Source: Brachyhypopomus gauderio (Eukaryota > Chordata > Actinopteri > Gymnotiformes > Hypopomidae). From it: DNA of 64,000 bases. The notes under the pieces were generated by a model that saw only the letters and a program-made list of their open reading frames with translations, searched no databases and was not told the DNA's origin. Where the stretch lies: the NCBI RefSeq assembly GCF_052324685.1, contig NC_135214.1, positions 30,794,206-30,858,205 on the forward strand, written 5' to 3'. Shown here piece after piece: positions 37,680 to 49,482 of this stretch (position 1 is its first letter; each line of letters starts with the position of its first letter). The translations under genes and the position numbers were made by a program.

Positions 37680-40298
37680 TACCTCAGATCAACTCCATCT
37701 GACACAGGGTAAGCACACCACGCGAGACTTACTTACGCGAGAAAATACAAGCGGGAGTAGGCCCCATCTGACCACCTGACACGACAGCATCTGTTGCTGT
37801 GAATATCTGAACAAACGCTCATGTCTCTGGTGCTACCTGCGTCATCTGTTCCAGTCTGTGTTTGAGGGAGTCCCTCTCTGTATCTCGCATCTTCAGATCT
37901 TTCCTGTTCTGGCCCAGGGTCGCCTCCAATTGCAGCACAGCCTGCAGAGAACCCACTTAGTGACCTAAAACAGCGGATGCTTCAAAACTGGTCTTTGCAG
38001 GCACGAGCATGGATGTGGACCTTCTTGAGTGCTTCCACCTCCTTTTCCCTGGCTTGAAGCTCCTCCTGACATTTCTCGGTCTCCTTCATCTTTGACAGCT
38101 GTGAAGAATCGCATTTAGAGACAATGAGCATGGTCGTGTTTTCTCATGGACAGAAATGCTGAGAGTGAGGAGAGGGGAGAGGGCAGACCTTGGTAGACAT
38201 GTTGCTGAGCTGAGCGTCCTTGTGTCTTATGTCCTGTCGGAGCCTGTCCACTTCAGCAGCCAGCTTCACCGTCTGCTTCTCCCGAGCAAGCAGGTCCTTC
38301 TGCAGGCTGTTCACCAGCGCTGGGAAATGAACAAGGAACCACACCATTGAGGAAGTCAAAAAAACAAAAGAACAGCAGTACAACAACCTCAATGCAGCAT
38401 TTAACATTTAATAAAATACCACAAATACTACACAGTGCACAGTGGGATGTGCTTTAAGTGAAAAAAGATCAGGGGGAACCTGTTTGCTATAGTCTGAAAT
38501 CAGATTCAAAGGAAAATGCAGTGCAGGAAGATGGGAAAAGGTTTATGGGAAGAAGTTTGGGGGAAGGGGTGCATGGGTGGAGGTGCATGACACGCCTCCG
38601 ACATGCTCCACCTGTAGACGTGGTGCTTTCACCCTTCAGGTTATTGAGCTGGGCACGAAGTCTGCTGATGCTCTGATCTCTGTCTGCTATGGCCCGCTGG
38701 ACAAGCTCACCCGAACTCCTCTGCATCTCCAGCATCTACACACATCATACACAGGTACAGTAAGTACATACAAGTCCATAATTGAAATAAAGCAGAGGAA
38801 AGTTAAACACAAATGATGACAGTAGATATGAGTAGACTTCATTATCAGAAAGAAAGGGCTCTAAACCTGCACCTGGTCCTTTAGCTGCTGTAACTCCCTT
38901 TTCTTCTCCTGGATGTCTTTGGCCAGGCCCTGCAGTTTGAGTCTGATGTCCGCGTCACTCCGGCCACTCTGAGAGAGCTGCTGTCGGAGCGACGACACCT
39001 CCTCCCTCAGAGCCGCAACAACACCCTCGTTTCTCAGAGCATCACCTGCGACTGGACCGTTCAGGTCCTCCCCACAGCCCAGCCAGCACTCTTCCTCCTG
39101 GGGAAAAAAATCAGCAGGTGATGGGCAAAGCACACATCAGACCAAGATTCTTCCTTATGTACCAATACTTGATGTTTGATTTTTAGACCCACTTTGTTCT
39201 GGAGTAAGTCCTGCATGCTGTGGGAACTGTGCGATGCAGCAAGAGCTCTGACAGAGAGTTCTCTTCCTGAGCCGATTGTACAGCGTCCTACAACGACGAG
39301 AGACAGACGCGTTTGTCATTTCTTAATTGATTTTTTTATAGTTTATTCTCTTCGTTCATCTTCCCAAGGACATCACGCGGTCACTGTAGCAGGCTCACAG
39401 TAATGGACAGAGGTCTTGAGGTAGAAGAGAGCCGTTACCTGGTCTGTGGATGTGGCCCCTGAGTTCGGCTACCTTTGGGACTGAGCTGGTCCCTTTAGCT
39501 CCTGCGCTTGCCGGCCGGGGCCTGAAGGGGGGGTGAGGGGTTACGGGAGGGGTGCGTGCTCGACTTCTTGCTCCAGCTTGGGGTGCAGCAGAGTGGGCAG
39601 GTAGAACAGGGAGCTGAGTGAACACAGGAAAGTGAGTGTGATCTGGAGAGAGAGGTTTTAAAACAACAGCACTGACAAAGGCAAAAACAATGCCGACCAT
39701 GAAGAAACAAAGCAACACTGCAAGACAAAAAGCTAGTAGGCTGCTCCTTTCCTCTTGTTTGCATTCTGGTATGTCGTAGATCTTACTGCATCTGAAGTGT
39801 CCATTAAGAGCTGATAAGATGAGCCTCCATAGCCAAAATGAAGCTCGTCTCCTGGCGTAAGGCGCACTGCAGCGTTGTGTATGCGACAGTCATTGACGTA
39901 GGTGCCATGGACAGAGTTCAGGTCACTCAGGACGTAGCAGGTCTCAGCCTCGTTCCATTCGATGGTAGCATGGTGCTCATCCACACCACCGTTCTGTTGG
40001 GAAAAATAACAAAACCAACATAGATTGGGGGAAATTTGGAAAAATCCACGTATTGACAAAACATTAATAATGTATAGTAACTCATTTAAGCTAGATGAAT
40101 AGCTAACTTTGGTATACTTTGGACAAGTGGTGTCATGACAATTAACTTGAAAATGTTGAGATTAAAACCTCTCAAAACAGCAAAAGATCATTAGGTTACC
40201 AGCAGACAGAGATGAGAATCCTTGTGTCTTCCCACTGTAGTGCGTTTGGGTTGGAGTTTAACTATCCATTTTGAAGTTGAAGTAAGATAACCCCTCAT
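27239..40298 (-). CDS. fhad1: Forkhead-associated domain-containing protein 1
   Basis: Phosphopeptide-binding FHA domain followed by a long coiled coil; human FHAD1 is testis-biased and its function is poorly known. Twenty-nine exons join in phase to 1236 residues (human about 1412): 40200-40298, 39787-39993, 39439-39613, 39193-39287, 38873-39097, 38612-38735, 38189-38319, 38021-38098, 37837-37941, 37522-37629, 37343-37411, 37087-37239, 36685-36880, 36522-36592, 36324-36422, 35733-35810, 35285-35533, 35020-35131, 34622-34715, 33526-33632, 33205-33358, 32989-33079, 32301-32451, 31799-31875, 31552-31647, 30510-30736, 30165-30312, 28519-28599, 27239-27349. The first two exons form the FHA domain (RTTVGRH, DEHHATIEWNEAE, LNSVHGTYVN). 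A Pro/Arg-rich linker and then Gln/Glu/Leu-rich coils follow; GFAFPEALRETAVERMARLD is a family-like block. The last exon is the least certain: its acceptor lacks a pyrimidine tract but no AG occurs in the ~115 bases before it. Confidence 0.9.
27783..27798. repeat. 16-bp perfect palindrome
   Basis: CAAAAGCATGCTTTTG equals its own reverse complement. It lies in the last proposed fhad1 intron. No function is apparent. Confidence 0.6.
28321..28358 (+). repeat. (GA)n tract
   Basis: GA-rich run in a fhad1 intron, followed by related GA tracts near 28632 and 28676. Confidence 0.9.
30419..30462 (+). repeat. (TG)n microsatellite in fhad1 intron
   Basis: TG run of about 44 bases with one CG interruption, starting roughly 50 bases past the donor of the 30510-30736 exon on the minus strand. 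Confidence 0.9.
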
Positions 40299-40794
40299 TT
40301 CAACCTTCTCAGAAAAAAAGTTGAAAACGATATTAATACGCACAGGACTAGTATGGGACACTATTCCACAAAATGTCAAGCAGGAGAGCTACTCCGTCAA
40401 ATAAAGTGTTTGATATGCACAGTATTTACGAAGTAGGCCTACTAAATATGTTTTATCTTAGACTTTTGTAAAGTTATCTTGCTTACCATGCAGATAGGAC
40501 GCACGCTAATGTCAGAGATGAAAACGTAGCTAATAACAGCTTAATGTTACATATCTCCTATTTATTTCAATGCATTAACGTCTGCTCGGCACAAGTGATC
40601 TTTACATATCGCAATTATTATGCAAATTAATATCCCTCGAGGAAAAATCAGGAGCGGATATGCGCAGTAGCTCTTTCAGTATCTCGGGAGTATCCTGCTG
40701 TCACGAGACGGGCTGTATACGAGCGTCATGGTAACGGTTTAGAAAGCGCCGCCCTCACCACAGTGTCTCGTTGCCGTTGTGTTGGGTGTTGTGG

Positions 40795-41314
40795 CAGGAG
40801 ACTCAAACATGTTTTAGTCTAGTTCTATCGCTTCACCCGCTTTTTCTGCTATCGCTTCACCCGCTTTTTCTGCTGACACTGGCACCCACTCAAGTGAAAT
40901 GTCTTTGTCAAAAAAGAGAAAAGTGGGCACAAGAGTGTCGGATTTTTCAAGAAAAATAGAACGTTCATGTGTTCAAAATTGCTTCCCAGATGTGGAAAAT
41001 GTCACTGTGACAGTGTCAGTTTTTATGCATAATGCACTAAATTAAATGTTTAACTGAGTAAAAGTGTTGTTGAAATTGCATACTTTTCTTAAAAACTAAA
41101 ATGTAAAAGTAAAAAGTTGTTCATAAATATATTTAGTAAAAGGACAATTCATTTCTTATAAAGATTTTTATAATTTACTTCTTTGCACTAATACAAAGAA
41201 CCAAAAGTGGAGTTATTTTCCATGTAATTTTAGAATGAGTTTACTGGCCTGGCCCCCTTGAGATCCGATTAAGTTTTATGCGGCCCCCAGACCAAAATGT
41301 GTTTGACAACCTTG
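40795..41314 (+). mobile_element. Short hAT (Charlie-type) transposon remnant upstream of fhad1
   Basis: A 520-bp element starts CAGGAGACTCAAACATG and ends GTGTTTGACAACCTTG, a degraded version of the CAGGGGTGTCAAAC / GTTTGACACCCCTG inverted ends typical of a vertebrate hAT group. Flanks TGTTGTGG (40787-40794) and TGTCATGG (41315-41322) agree at 6 of 8 bases, an aged 8-bp target duplication. Inside, an ATG at 40898 reads MSLSKKRKVG and, after a frameshift, WAQECRIFQEK and a stop, matching the N-terminus (MSLSKKRKVD.ECR.FQEKW) of the hAT-derived GTF2IRD2/ZBED-like proteins. The rest of the transposase is deleted. A 24-bp direct duplication lies inside at 40826-40873. Confidence 0.65.
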
Positions 41315-42018
41315 TGTCATGGTATTGCGTTGCAATCGCTCCTCTGCATCTGTTTGTCCAGTGACTGACATTTGGGAAAATTAATCTACCAATCCACGAT
41401 GGTATAAAGTCTACTGTAGGATTATAGGGAGGTCAGTAATCTCGGATAATTGTGCTAAAGAATGTGTGATGTGGTAAGCAAAAGATGATAGAAAAATCAA
41501 GAATGAAGCTGGGCTGGTGGTGAGTCAACTTAGAGGGTTCAACACCAATAACCAGCCATAGAGTCTTGCAAAAGTCTCCAATAACTGTATTCAGAGTCAA
41601 TGTACGAGCTGATGTCTAGTGAGCATTCATGTCAAAGACGTAGAATTAGCATGGACGGAAGTGAAGCATCCCCACTAGTATCCAGGGTAGCATGGACATA
41701 AGTGACAGGGGTCTTCACGGTCTCCACCTACGCCCACCCACTCTGCAGCTTGCTTCTCCCAAAACACCTGGTGATTTCAGAGCAACCAAACCCAGAGCTC
41801 CTTATTGACTCACTTGACTTTTGATTTGCATATTTGAGTGAGGTTATCCCTCTTCTCTGGTGACTCTTCACATGTGTATCTGTCCCTGTAGCTACCTCCC
41901 TCTGTCCTAACATGTCCCCACACGTTTTGAACGAAACCATCATTTAAAAAAACAATAAAAACCACACAGATTTTTGATGACCTCTTTTATTAATTTTACG
42001 TTTTCTTCACACTATGCT

Positions 42019-43616
42019 TCAATTTGTGGTCATCACCTAGAAAAGATGTAAAAAGAGTTACCACCTGATTCTTAATATGGTTTGTATGCTGTGTAGAAAC
42101 TGCAATACATAGGAGAGCGTAATTTTTAAAAGTGTATGGTATCAAATGACGTGTAGACTGGTGGCACTCACATTGTTGATCCAGGATATATAGGAGGCAA
42201 CACGAGTGAAAACAGAGGGCTTCTTGGGGTAGTTGCAGCCCATGCTGGAGCCGAAGCTCACCACCCCTTGAACATCCCAGATGCCATCAGCGTTCTTGCA
42301 GTTCAGTGGGCCACCAGAGTCCCCCTGTACCAGATCATGCAAACACATGTCAGCAAACCGCAATGTGTCAATAGAGAATAATGCATACAACATTTGGCCT
42401 GCAAATAACAGATAGAAGGATTCCACTTACGTTACCACTTAAAAATATAAAATGTGGAAATATCAATTTAGAAATAATGATTCTAATTATTTAATTCAAT
42501 ATAACAATCAGGTGTAAGGCAATTATTAAATCAGGATCTGATTAGACAAGAGTCATGCATGTTACTGTAAAGAATTTGTAAAAGAACAGCAATATCAAGC
42601 ACTTACATTGCAGCTGGCGAGCTGGCCATCCCCTCCAGCACACACCATTTTGTCAGTGACCAGACTTCCCCACCAATCAGGCTGGGAGCAGATCTGGTGG
42701 TCAACCACAGGGAGCAGGGCCTGCTGTAGGATGTCAGCAGTGGGTCCTCCGGCTGGACAGACACGTGTGATAATGAGATAGAGACAGAGGCAGAGAGTAA
42801 GAGAAAAAAAAAACATAGGGACATTTTTTCCAAAGCAGAGTAGGAAGTTGCTATCAGGAGTGTACAGTATTAAAACACAGCAATGAAAACACAAGAACCT
42901 TATATAATATTAGGATAGCTATTATTCTATGGCTACTCACTCCACAGACGGCCCCAACCAGTGACGTAGCAGGGGGTGGCATTAGGCAGGACCTGCCCAG
43001 ACCTGGGCAGACACGCAGGCTTAATGGCGTCTGAAATCTGCACAGGAGTCTGCAGCTTGATCAAAGCAATGTCGTTGCTGAAATGTGCACACAAAACCAC
43101 ACACACAAACGTTTTAAGATAACGACACTTCCATATGATATATTAAAATGCAAGTAAAACACATTCATATTTTGAATACTAAAAGCCATTTCATTCAGTG
43201 ACATTGTTAGTCTGTGTTTTACTGAAATGTAATCAATTATTTAAAGTGAGTGGACAATCAGTTGAAATCTGAGTTCCCCCTGACCCATTCCTTCAGGCTC
43301 AGTGAGAAGGGAATTAGCAGAGGTACCAACCGGATCCTGGCAGAGTCCCACAGCTCATGGACGATGATCTTAGCAGGAGCGATGGCGATGGAGCCCACCT
43401 CGTTGGCGGTGTTCATGCTGTGTTTGCCCAGGTACACTCTGTAGGTGCGACTGCTGCTGGCCCAAGAGCATTATATAAGGTTCAGCTCCTCAGTATGTTT
43501 ATCTGATATATACCGAATATCAAATGGCAGTTCTTGTGTCTATGTGTCTGTGTGCATGTATGCTTCTTCACTTGATTGTTTAATTGAACTTTCTCTCTCA
43601 CTTTCTATATCACTCT

Positions 43617-43678
<62 letters not shown>

Positions 43679-44534
43679 CACACATGTAATTAAACAAAGA
43701 ACTGAAGATTTTCAAGTCTCCCACCTGATACAGTGAGCAGCAGTCAGAACCCACTGGTCTGAGATCAGTGTGCCTCCACAGGTGTGGTAGTAGCTGCTGC
43801 CACTTTTGTACTGCAGAGATACCTGAAATATGGAGGAGGAACTAGCCCTTATTTAATGGTCACCATCTATATTTCTATATTTTTTGAAAGCCTGAGATGC
43901 TGTATAATATGTTATACTATATAATATATACTATAATACTATGCAAAGAAGTAACAAAAGATTGGCTACAGTTTGTAATTTCACAATTATTAACTACACA
44001 TATAAGGTGGATGTGCCTTACTTGGCCTAAGTACTGTTACAGTAGGTGTAGGTAAGGTTGGTGTTCCTAAAACGTGCTTATTTACATACATATAGTACGT
44101 ATGCAATGAAATGATCACCATTGCTCTAATGAACACATCAAACTTTGCCTGGTGATTTCAGAATGAAAGATCATCAATAATATTGAAGTTTCATAAACCA
44201 AGAAAGATGACCATGGAAGAAGAATAACCTAATGATACCTAATGTTTGATCCTTACAGTAATACTCAGTTTGAAAATTGGTTTTAAAACATTATTTAAAC
44301 AAATACTAAAAAAAAAACTACATGCATTATGGTCAATCCTAGTCCATTGTCTATCGTGTAAAACAGATTCTAATATGTGTGTAGTAGTAAAGCTGAAATA
44401 TTGAAGTATCGATGGGAGGACGTGCAGCTCCATCACCTGCCACGGCCAGCTGTGGGGTCTGACATCATCACCTCCAACCACCCTGCTCAACACGGGTGGG
44501 AAGGTAGGCAGCCCACATCCATAGGCTGGTCCAG

Positions 44535-44598
<64 letters not shown>

Positions 44599-44863
44599 AG
44601 GAAGAGAGTCATGTCGAACGAATTAGCTATAAGGGTTGGGAGTATAAAAGCACTTTTTTAAGGGGGGGGGGGGGGGGGGGGTGTAACCAAATGATCATAA
44701 TCTTCATTGCTTGCTCTCTGCATTGCTTGAAAAAAATAAACTGAAAGAAAAATGTTTAAGGTTAAATATTTTGTGAATTGTTTAACATTAATACGGATAT
44801 TTGACATAGAGCAATGCTTCTCTTACCGCCAGCAATGAACAAAGCCAAGATCACAAGCTTCAT
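42019..44863 (-). CDS. Elastase-2/chymotrypsin-C-like pancreatic serine protease (A189 copy)
   Basis: Secreted S1A digestive protease made as a zymogen by the exocrine pancreas. Eight exons, 44827-44863, 44437-44525, 43725-43822, 43331-43450, 42941-43077, 42607-42752, 42172-42324 and 42019-42036, join in phase to 265 residues. A signal peptide ([15 protein letters not shown]) is followed by the activation peptide [12 protein letters not shown], cleaved before VVGG. The triad is complete: His in LTAAHC, Asp in NDIAL, Ser in GDSGGP. The residue six before the catalytic Ser (position 189, chymotrypsin numbering) is Ala, from GQLASCN. The C-terminus, [19 protein letters not shown], resembles CELA2A; VVDH and the DWWG motif resemble CTRC, so I leave the symbol blank. 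An in-frame ATG eight codons upstream (44887) lies only about 10 bases from the TATA box and is probably not transcribed. A polyA signal lies at 41986-41991. Confidence 0.93.
43621..43674 (+). repeat. (CT)n tract in protease intron
   Basis: Uninterrupted CT run of 54 bases in the intron between the exons at 43725-43822 and 43331-43450. Confidence 0.95.
44537..44593 (+). repeat. (CA)n run adjoining the acceptor of protease exon 2
   Basis: On the gene's strand this is a (TG)n run ending 11 bases before the exon 2 boundary at 44525, inside the position normally held by the polypyrimidine tract. A 20-base G run lies further on at 44662-44681. Confidence 0.95.
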
Positions 44864-45473
44864 GGTTACTCTAGTAACTGGTGCCATTTCACACCTTATA
44901 TAGCTGTAAAGAAAACCCACCTACTGTTCTTTAACCGCTCCAACCCCATCCTCCAAACCCCACCCACATGGAGTTTAACCTTCTAGATAAATCCCAAAAT
45001 ACTTGTTATCTCAATACCTGTAACCTTACCCTGTGAATTTCACAGGTGACATCAAGTACGTGGCTCAAAATGGCCCAACATATTTTACAAATGTAGATAT
45101 TTCTAAAACTTTTCTAAGACTTCTAAGGGCACAAAGACAACTGGAACTGCATTAAATGCTGATTAAATGTTTACATTTGTATTTAATGTAGACTCTCAAG
45201 CCCAAGCTTAGTGAGACACAGGGGGCTTATGAATGAGCAGATATGAGAAAAGACTATGCCATCAGCAGGTGTTACCTGAGAGCTATGTGTTAATATAGAC
45301 TGATTAGATACGACTAAAGATACGGTAAAGTACAGCCAAGTCACTTTTGTATGTTTTTCCATACAGCAAAAAAATATTGTCCTGTTTCCAAGAATATTTC
45401 AGTTTTTGCCACGTCAGGGGTATTGATCTATATAAACCCCTGAGGAGCATGAAGGAGTACAGACGATACAACC
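44864..45473. promoter_or_regulatory. Shared divergent promoter region of the two pancreatic proteases
   Basis: The two genes diverge from this roughly 0.6-kb stretch. Minus-strand TATATAA lies at 44896-44902, about 33-39 bases upstream of the ATG at 44863; plus-strand TATATAAA lies at 45429-45436, about 40 bases upstream of the plus gene's ATG. Both imply very short 5' UTRs of roughly 10-20 bases, as is usual for pancreatic zymogen genes. CACCTGTGAAATTCAC on the minus strand near 45043-45058 is a loose match to the PTF1 site (CACCTG, spacer, TTTCCC). The TATA boxes are clear; the PTF1 reading is speculative. Confidence 0.7.
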
Positions 45474-46856
45474 ATGATGAGGTTTGTGGTCCTTGCTTTT
45501 CTGGTTGCTGGAGGTAAGAATCTGTTTATTCCCTTTGAAATATAAATGCTGAGAACACCATTTTATTATTATTATTATTATCATCATCACCATAGTGATG
45601 TTCTAAGAGGGGTTGTTGTCTTGCTCAGCTTACGGGTGTGGTCTGCCCACCTTCCCTCCCGTCGTTAAGAGGGTCGTCGGGGGTGAGGATGCTCGCCCAC
45701 ACAGCTGGCCCTGGCAGGTGAAAAGCACCCTGCATTGGTCACTCTTTCTTTCACTCTCTCTTGCACTCTTTCTACTGCTTACATCCAGCAGGTTTTGAGC
45801 TTCTTGTGATGCTACGGCACATTCATCACCGCCTTCTTCAATTTTACAGATTTCCCTCCAGTACAGCAAAAATGACCAATGGGGCCACACCTGTGGAGGA
45901 ACCCTGATCTCCAGCGAGTGGGTTCTTACTGCTGCCCACTGCATCAAGTAAGCATTGCTTCAGGTCTCGCTGAAGACCATCTTTTGTCACCTTGATCAAG
46001 CCTTCTTTTATATTAGTTGAGCCACACCAGATATGAAAATCCCTATTATCTGGAATATGAGTGAAATGTTGGAAAATACTGGATGCATGTGTTGGAAATG
46101 TATGTGCTCTAGGCTATCAGGAAGCTCACTCGAATTATTTTTTCTTTGCTTTTCTTTGTTTTCTTTGTTTTGCTTTTCAAAAACTAGCTCATTTTTCATC
46201 TCATACACATTACTCTGTAGGTGTGTTAAGAAGTGCTGAAAATACTTTAAAATAGTTCCCAAGGAAGAGTATTCTTACTTTAATAAAATAATGGCACAAG
46301 GGAAATAAACTACTCAAGCTTTGAGTTTACTGTAGAATTCCTGTGAAACTTCCTGCTACAAACAATATCTAGAAGCATGTAGAGAAAATTTGAAACACGA
46401 AAAGGAACCGCTGACTTGAGAAATATAACTGGGCAAAAAAAAAAAAACTATTTTGAGTACATTACCCATCTCTCAGTTATTACCCATCTCTCGGTTTCCT
46501 GCAGCAAAGCAAACACCTACCGAGTTGTGCTGGGCAAACACAACCTGAAGGAGGTTGAGGACGGCTCTCAGGCCATCGCTGCCAGCACCATCGTGGTTCA
46601 TGAGAAGTGGAGCGCATTCTTCATCCGGTATGTAACATAATGTAAATAATATGTAATGCTGACATATGCATTAATGGGTCTTTTCTTTGTAAATGTACAG
46701 GATGTATATCTGTATATGATACTCAAGAAGCATTTCTACATAACAGATGTTATTGGGAGCAGTACTGCGCCCCCCCCCCCTCCCCCCGCAAAAAAAATAC
46801 ATTGAACAAAGTCTCAAACAAATATGAAATTGAACTGAAAATAAATTATTGTTTTG

Positions 46857-46901
<45 letters not shown>

Positions 46902-47902
46902 AAAGCAATGACATCGCCCTGGTGAAGCTGTCTACTCCTGTTACCTTCACTGACACCATCATGCCTGCTTGTCTTCCCGAGGCTGGTTACATCCTGGCCA
47001 ATGATGCTCCCTGCTACGTCACTGGATGGGGGCGCATGACGAGTGAGGCTCTGATAGAAGCCTCCTGACAAAGAGTCTAAACACTGTTGGACTGCAAAGT
47101 TTTACCTATATATGTTAAAACTTGGTTTATGGTAACTGACACAGGAGGGTGAACGGATGCAGCGGTGTGTTAGTATACTGTATTTCAATACACTTAAAAT
47201 TATCTCTGTCTCTAGATGGAGGTCCCATTGCTGAAGTCCTGCAGCAGGCTCTGCTCCCTGTGGTTGACCACGCTACCTGCACAAAGCCAGACTGGTGGGG
47301 CAGTCAGGTGAAGGACACCATGGTCTGTGCTGGTGGAGACGGCATTGTTTCCGGCTGCAATGTAAGTGCATTTGCAGTGTCTGTGAAATGCGAAATGGCT
47401 TGGAATTGCAGTCTTGCTGTATTGTTAAGAAAAACACTTTCACTGAGATTTAGGTTTTCATGACATCTTTAATGGTATGCCCTGAACACATGTGTGTACT
47501 TTCCACAAAGGGGGCTCGCAATAGAAAGGGAGTCTAGGAAACAGTTAAAAGTTTTACTTCAGGTGATTTGAATGTCGTATATCTTTGTGTGGTGCAGGGT
47601 GATTCTGGCGGTCCCCTGAACTGTAAGAATGATGAGGGTGTCTGGGAGGTCCATGGTATTGTGAGCTTTGGTTCTGGCCTTAGCTGCAACTACCTCAAGA
47701 AACCCACAGTCTTCACCCAAGTCAGCTCCTACGTCAGCTGGATCAGCACGGTAAATTCACTGATGCGCTGCTTCTATGAAAACCTTGGCGATGTGACCAA
47801 GTTTGTTACCAATATTGTTTGTGATATGTAATTACGATGATATCTATACTGTTTCTGAGTGAGACTTTTGCTCTCTGTTTACAGACCATGGCCAGCAATT
47901 AA
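45474..47902 (+). CDS. Elastase-2/chymotrypsin-C-like pancreatic serine protease (S189 copy)
   Basis: Secreted S1A digestive zymogen, divergent paralogue of the neighbouring minus-strand protease. Eight exons, 45474-45513, 45629-45717, 45850-45947, 46505-46627, 46906-47042, 47216-47361, 47598-47750 and 47885-47902, join in phase. Two ATGs are adjacent (45474 and 45477), giving 267 or 266 residues. The signal peptide [15 protein letters not shown] precedes the activation peptide [12 protein letters not shown] and [15 protein letters not shown]. Triad motifs are LTAAHC, NDIAL and GDSGGP. The residue at position 189 is Ser (IVSGCN). VVDHATC, DWWG and MVCAGGDG match human CTRC, and [19 protein letters not shown] is CELA2-like; synteny next to fhad1/efhd2 supports the CTRC-CELA2 group. 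Each exon equals its paralogue's length except exon 4, which is one codon longer. The acceptor of exon 5 is preceded by a GT repeat rather than pyrimidines. Confidence 0.94.
46860..46899 (+). repeat. (GT)n run adjoining the acceptor of protease exon 5
   Basis: Forty bases of TG/GT end six bases before the exon start at 46906 (TGTGCTAAAG then exon). It stands where the pyrimidine tract would be. Confidence 0.95.
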
Positions 47903-47934
47903 GGACATGAACTTGATTTTGTTCTGCCTTATGC

Positions 47935-47940
47935 AATAAA
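47935..47940 (+). other. Polyadenylation signal of the plus-strand protease
   Basis: AATAAA 32 bases after the TAA stop, giving a very short 3' UTR typical of pancreatic zymogen mRNAs. Confidence 0.8.
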
Positions 47941-49182
47941 GAATCTGTTGGAAAGTGGCACTGTGGTTGTATATTTATTTTTCGTCCCCAATGATGCAAG
48001 TTGCTTAATGCAAGGACATCTATATCAGATCAGTTCAGCATTGCAATTTGTCTGCAATTGCAATTTTAATCTGCAGAATAACATACTAGTTCTCGAACTG
48101 TTTTATTGTTTTTTTAAATGTTTTATTCGTCAACAAAGTGCAAATTGTTTATGAAGTTTAACATAAGAACGAGACTACAAGGTACGCTATTTCACTCCTA
48201 AAGTAGACTGCAGGCTTAATACATTTCTTATTCCGGAGAGAGACGATGATTTATGCACATGGGGTTTCTTACATGTTGCATACGTTCTGAACGTAGTGCT
48301 TTCAGTGTAACTTCACGATCAACGCACAGAAACATTCTACCGTCCGGCACAGTCTTGACGGGTTCAGTCACGCAGAGATATAGCTGGCTGTGTGTTTCTG
48401 CAGTGTGTCTTGACAGAAAATTGTGTTGATTATAAAAGTTGCCATGCTTCTCTTTATTGGCAGTTAAAGTTAAATGCAGTAGGCTATACAATCTGGAAAG
48501 CTGCTCCAAGGCAGCTTACCGTGTTCTCCAATAAAAAAAATCCACATGAGCTCAAGTAAAGTGCAAATAATTCTACAGTAATAAACAACGTGTGCACAGT
48601 TGATTGTGAATATTTAAAATCCGTGATTTGGGAGATAGTTACCAGTCTGTATTAGCTGGCCACTCGTAAACTGTTCTAAATTTATATAATTAACTCTTTG
48701 GTCACAAATGTACATATAGCAGTATTTTCAATGCAAGCGTGAGTGTCAACTGCCTCAGTTAACACTGCATTCGAAAATACACAATATCCAGTTAGAATTT
48801 TGCATTAAGGTCTTTGTAGGATTTTTTAATGTTTCAGAACAGACAGAGGATTATTGTCCCAGTTGTGTTTGGGGCTAATCAAGTAACAGCAATAAAACAA
48901 TTACCAAATAGATTTCGCACAGTCTCTACATAATAAAAAAGTTAATTCCTACTTTTCCTTGAGCCCCCATTTTTAAAATGTGTTGAAAGTACTCCTTTCG
49001 GTAGTGGCAGCTGGGTAGGCCTAAGACACTCTCACTGAATCTGTCGGTGGGCAATTTTATTAAACCATTTATCAAAAAGAAGATGGAGATGATTCAGAGT
49101 GTTGCCATATTTTATTGCTTATAACATTTGACTCAAGCAAAGGGAGGGGGGATTAAATGAGTTTTCTAGATTAGATTAGGTT
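47941..49182. other. Tail-to-tail intergenic region between protease and alas2
   Basis: No gene or clear mobile element is seen. A minus-strand AATAAA at 49183-49188 is the likely alas2 polyadenylation signal, giving a ~300-base 3' UTR. This stretch must contain the junction between the CTRC-side synteny and alas2. Confidence 0.5.
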
Positions 49183-49482
49183 TTTATTAGGCACATGGAA
49201 TTATATAAGAGTTGGAGTAATTTAGTTCATGAACAGGTATAATGTGCTTGAAGAAGCGGTGGTGAATAATAATGCCCAAACCCTTTTTTTAAGTAAAAAA
49301 GTGCCCATGTGCAGGTTTGTAAAATGCAGAGGGTACACAGGTCTATGTTTACTTGTCAGATCCATAAGAAGAGTCACAGCAATCAATATAACAACTCTAA
49401 AACTGCAGCACACAACAATATGCATGAAAGACAGCAGATAAGCAGGATACACTTAATGTTCTGTTCCATCCCTGTCCCCATC

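Noticed and set aside
44885-44887. Upstream in-frame ATG of the minus-strand protease
   Set aside because: It lies about 10 bases from the TATA box, upstream of any likely transcription start; the ATG at 44861-44863 gives a normal signal peptide.
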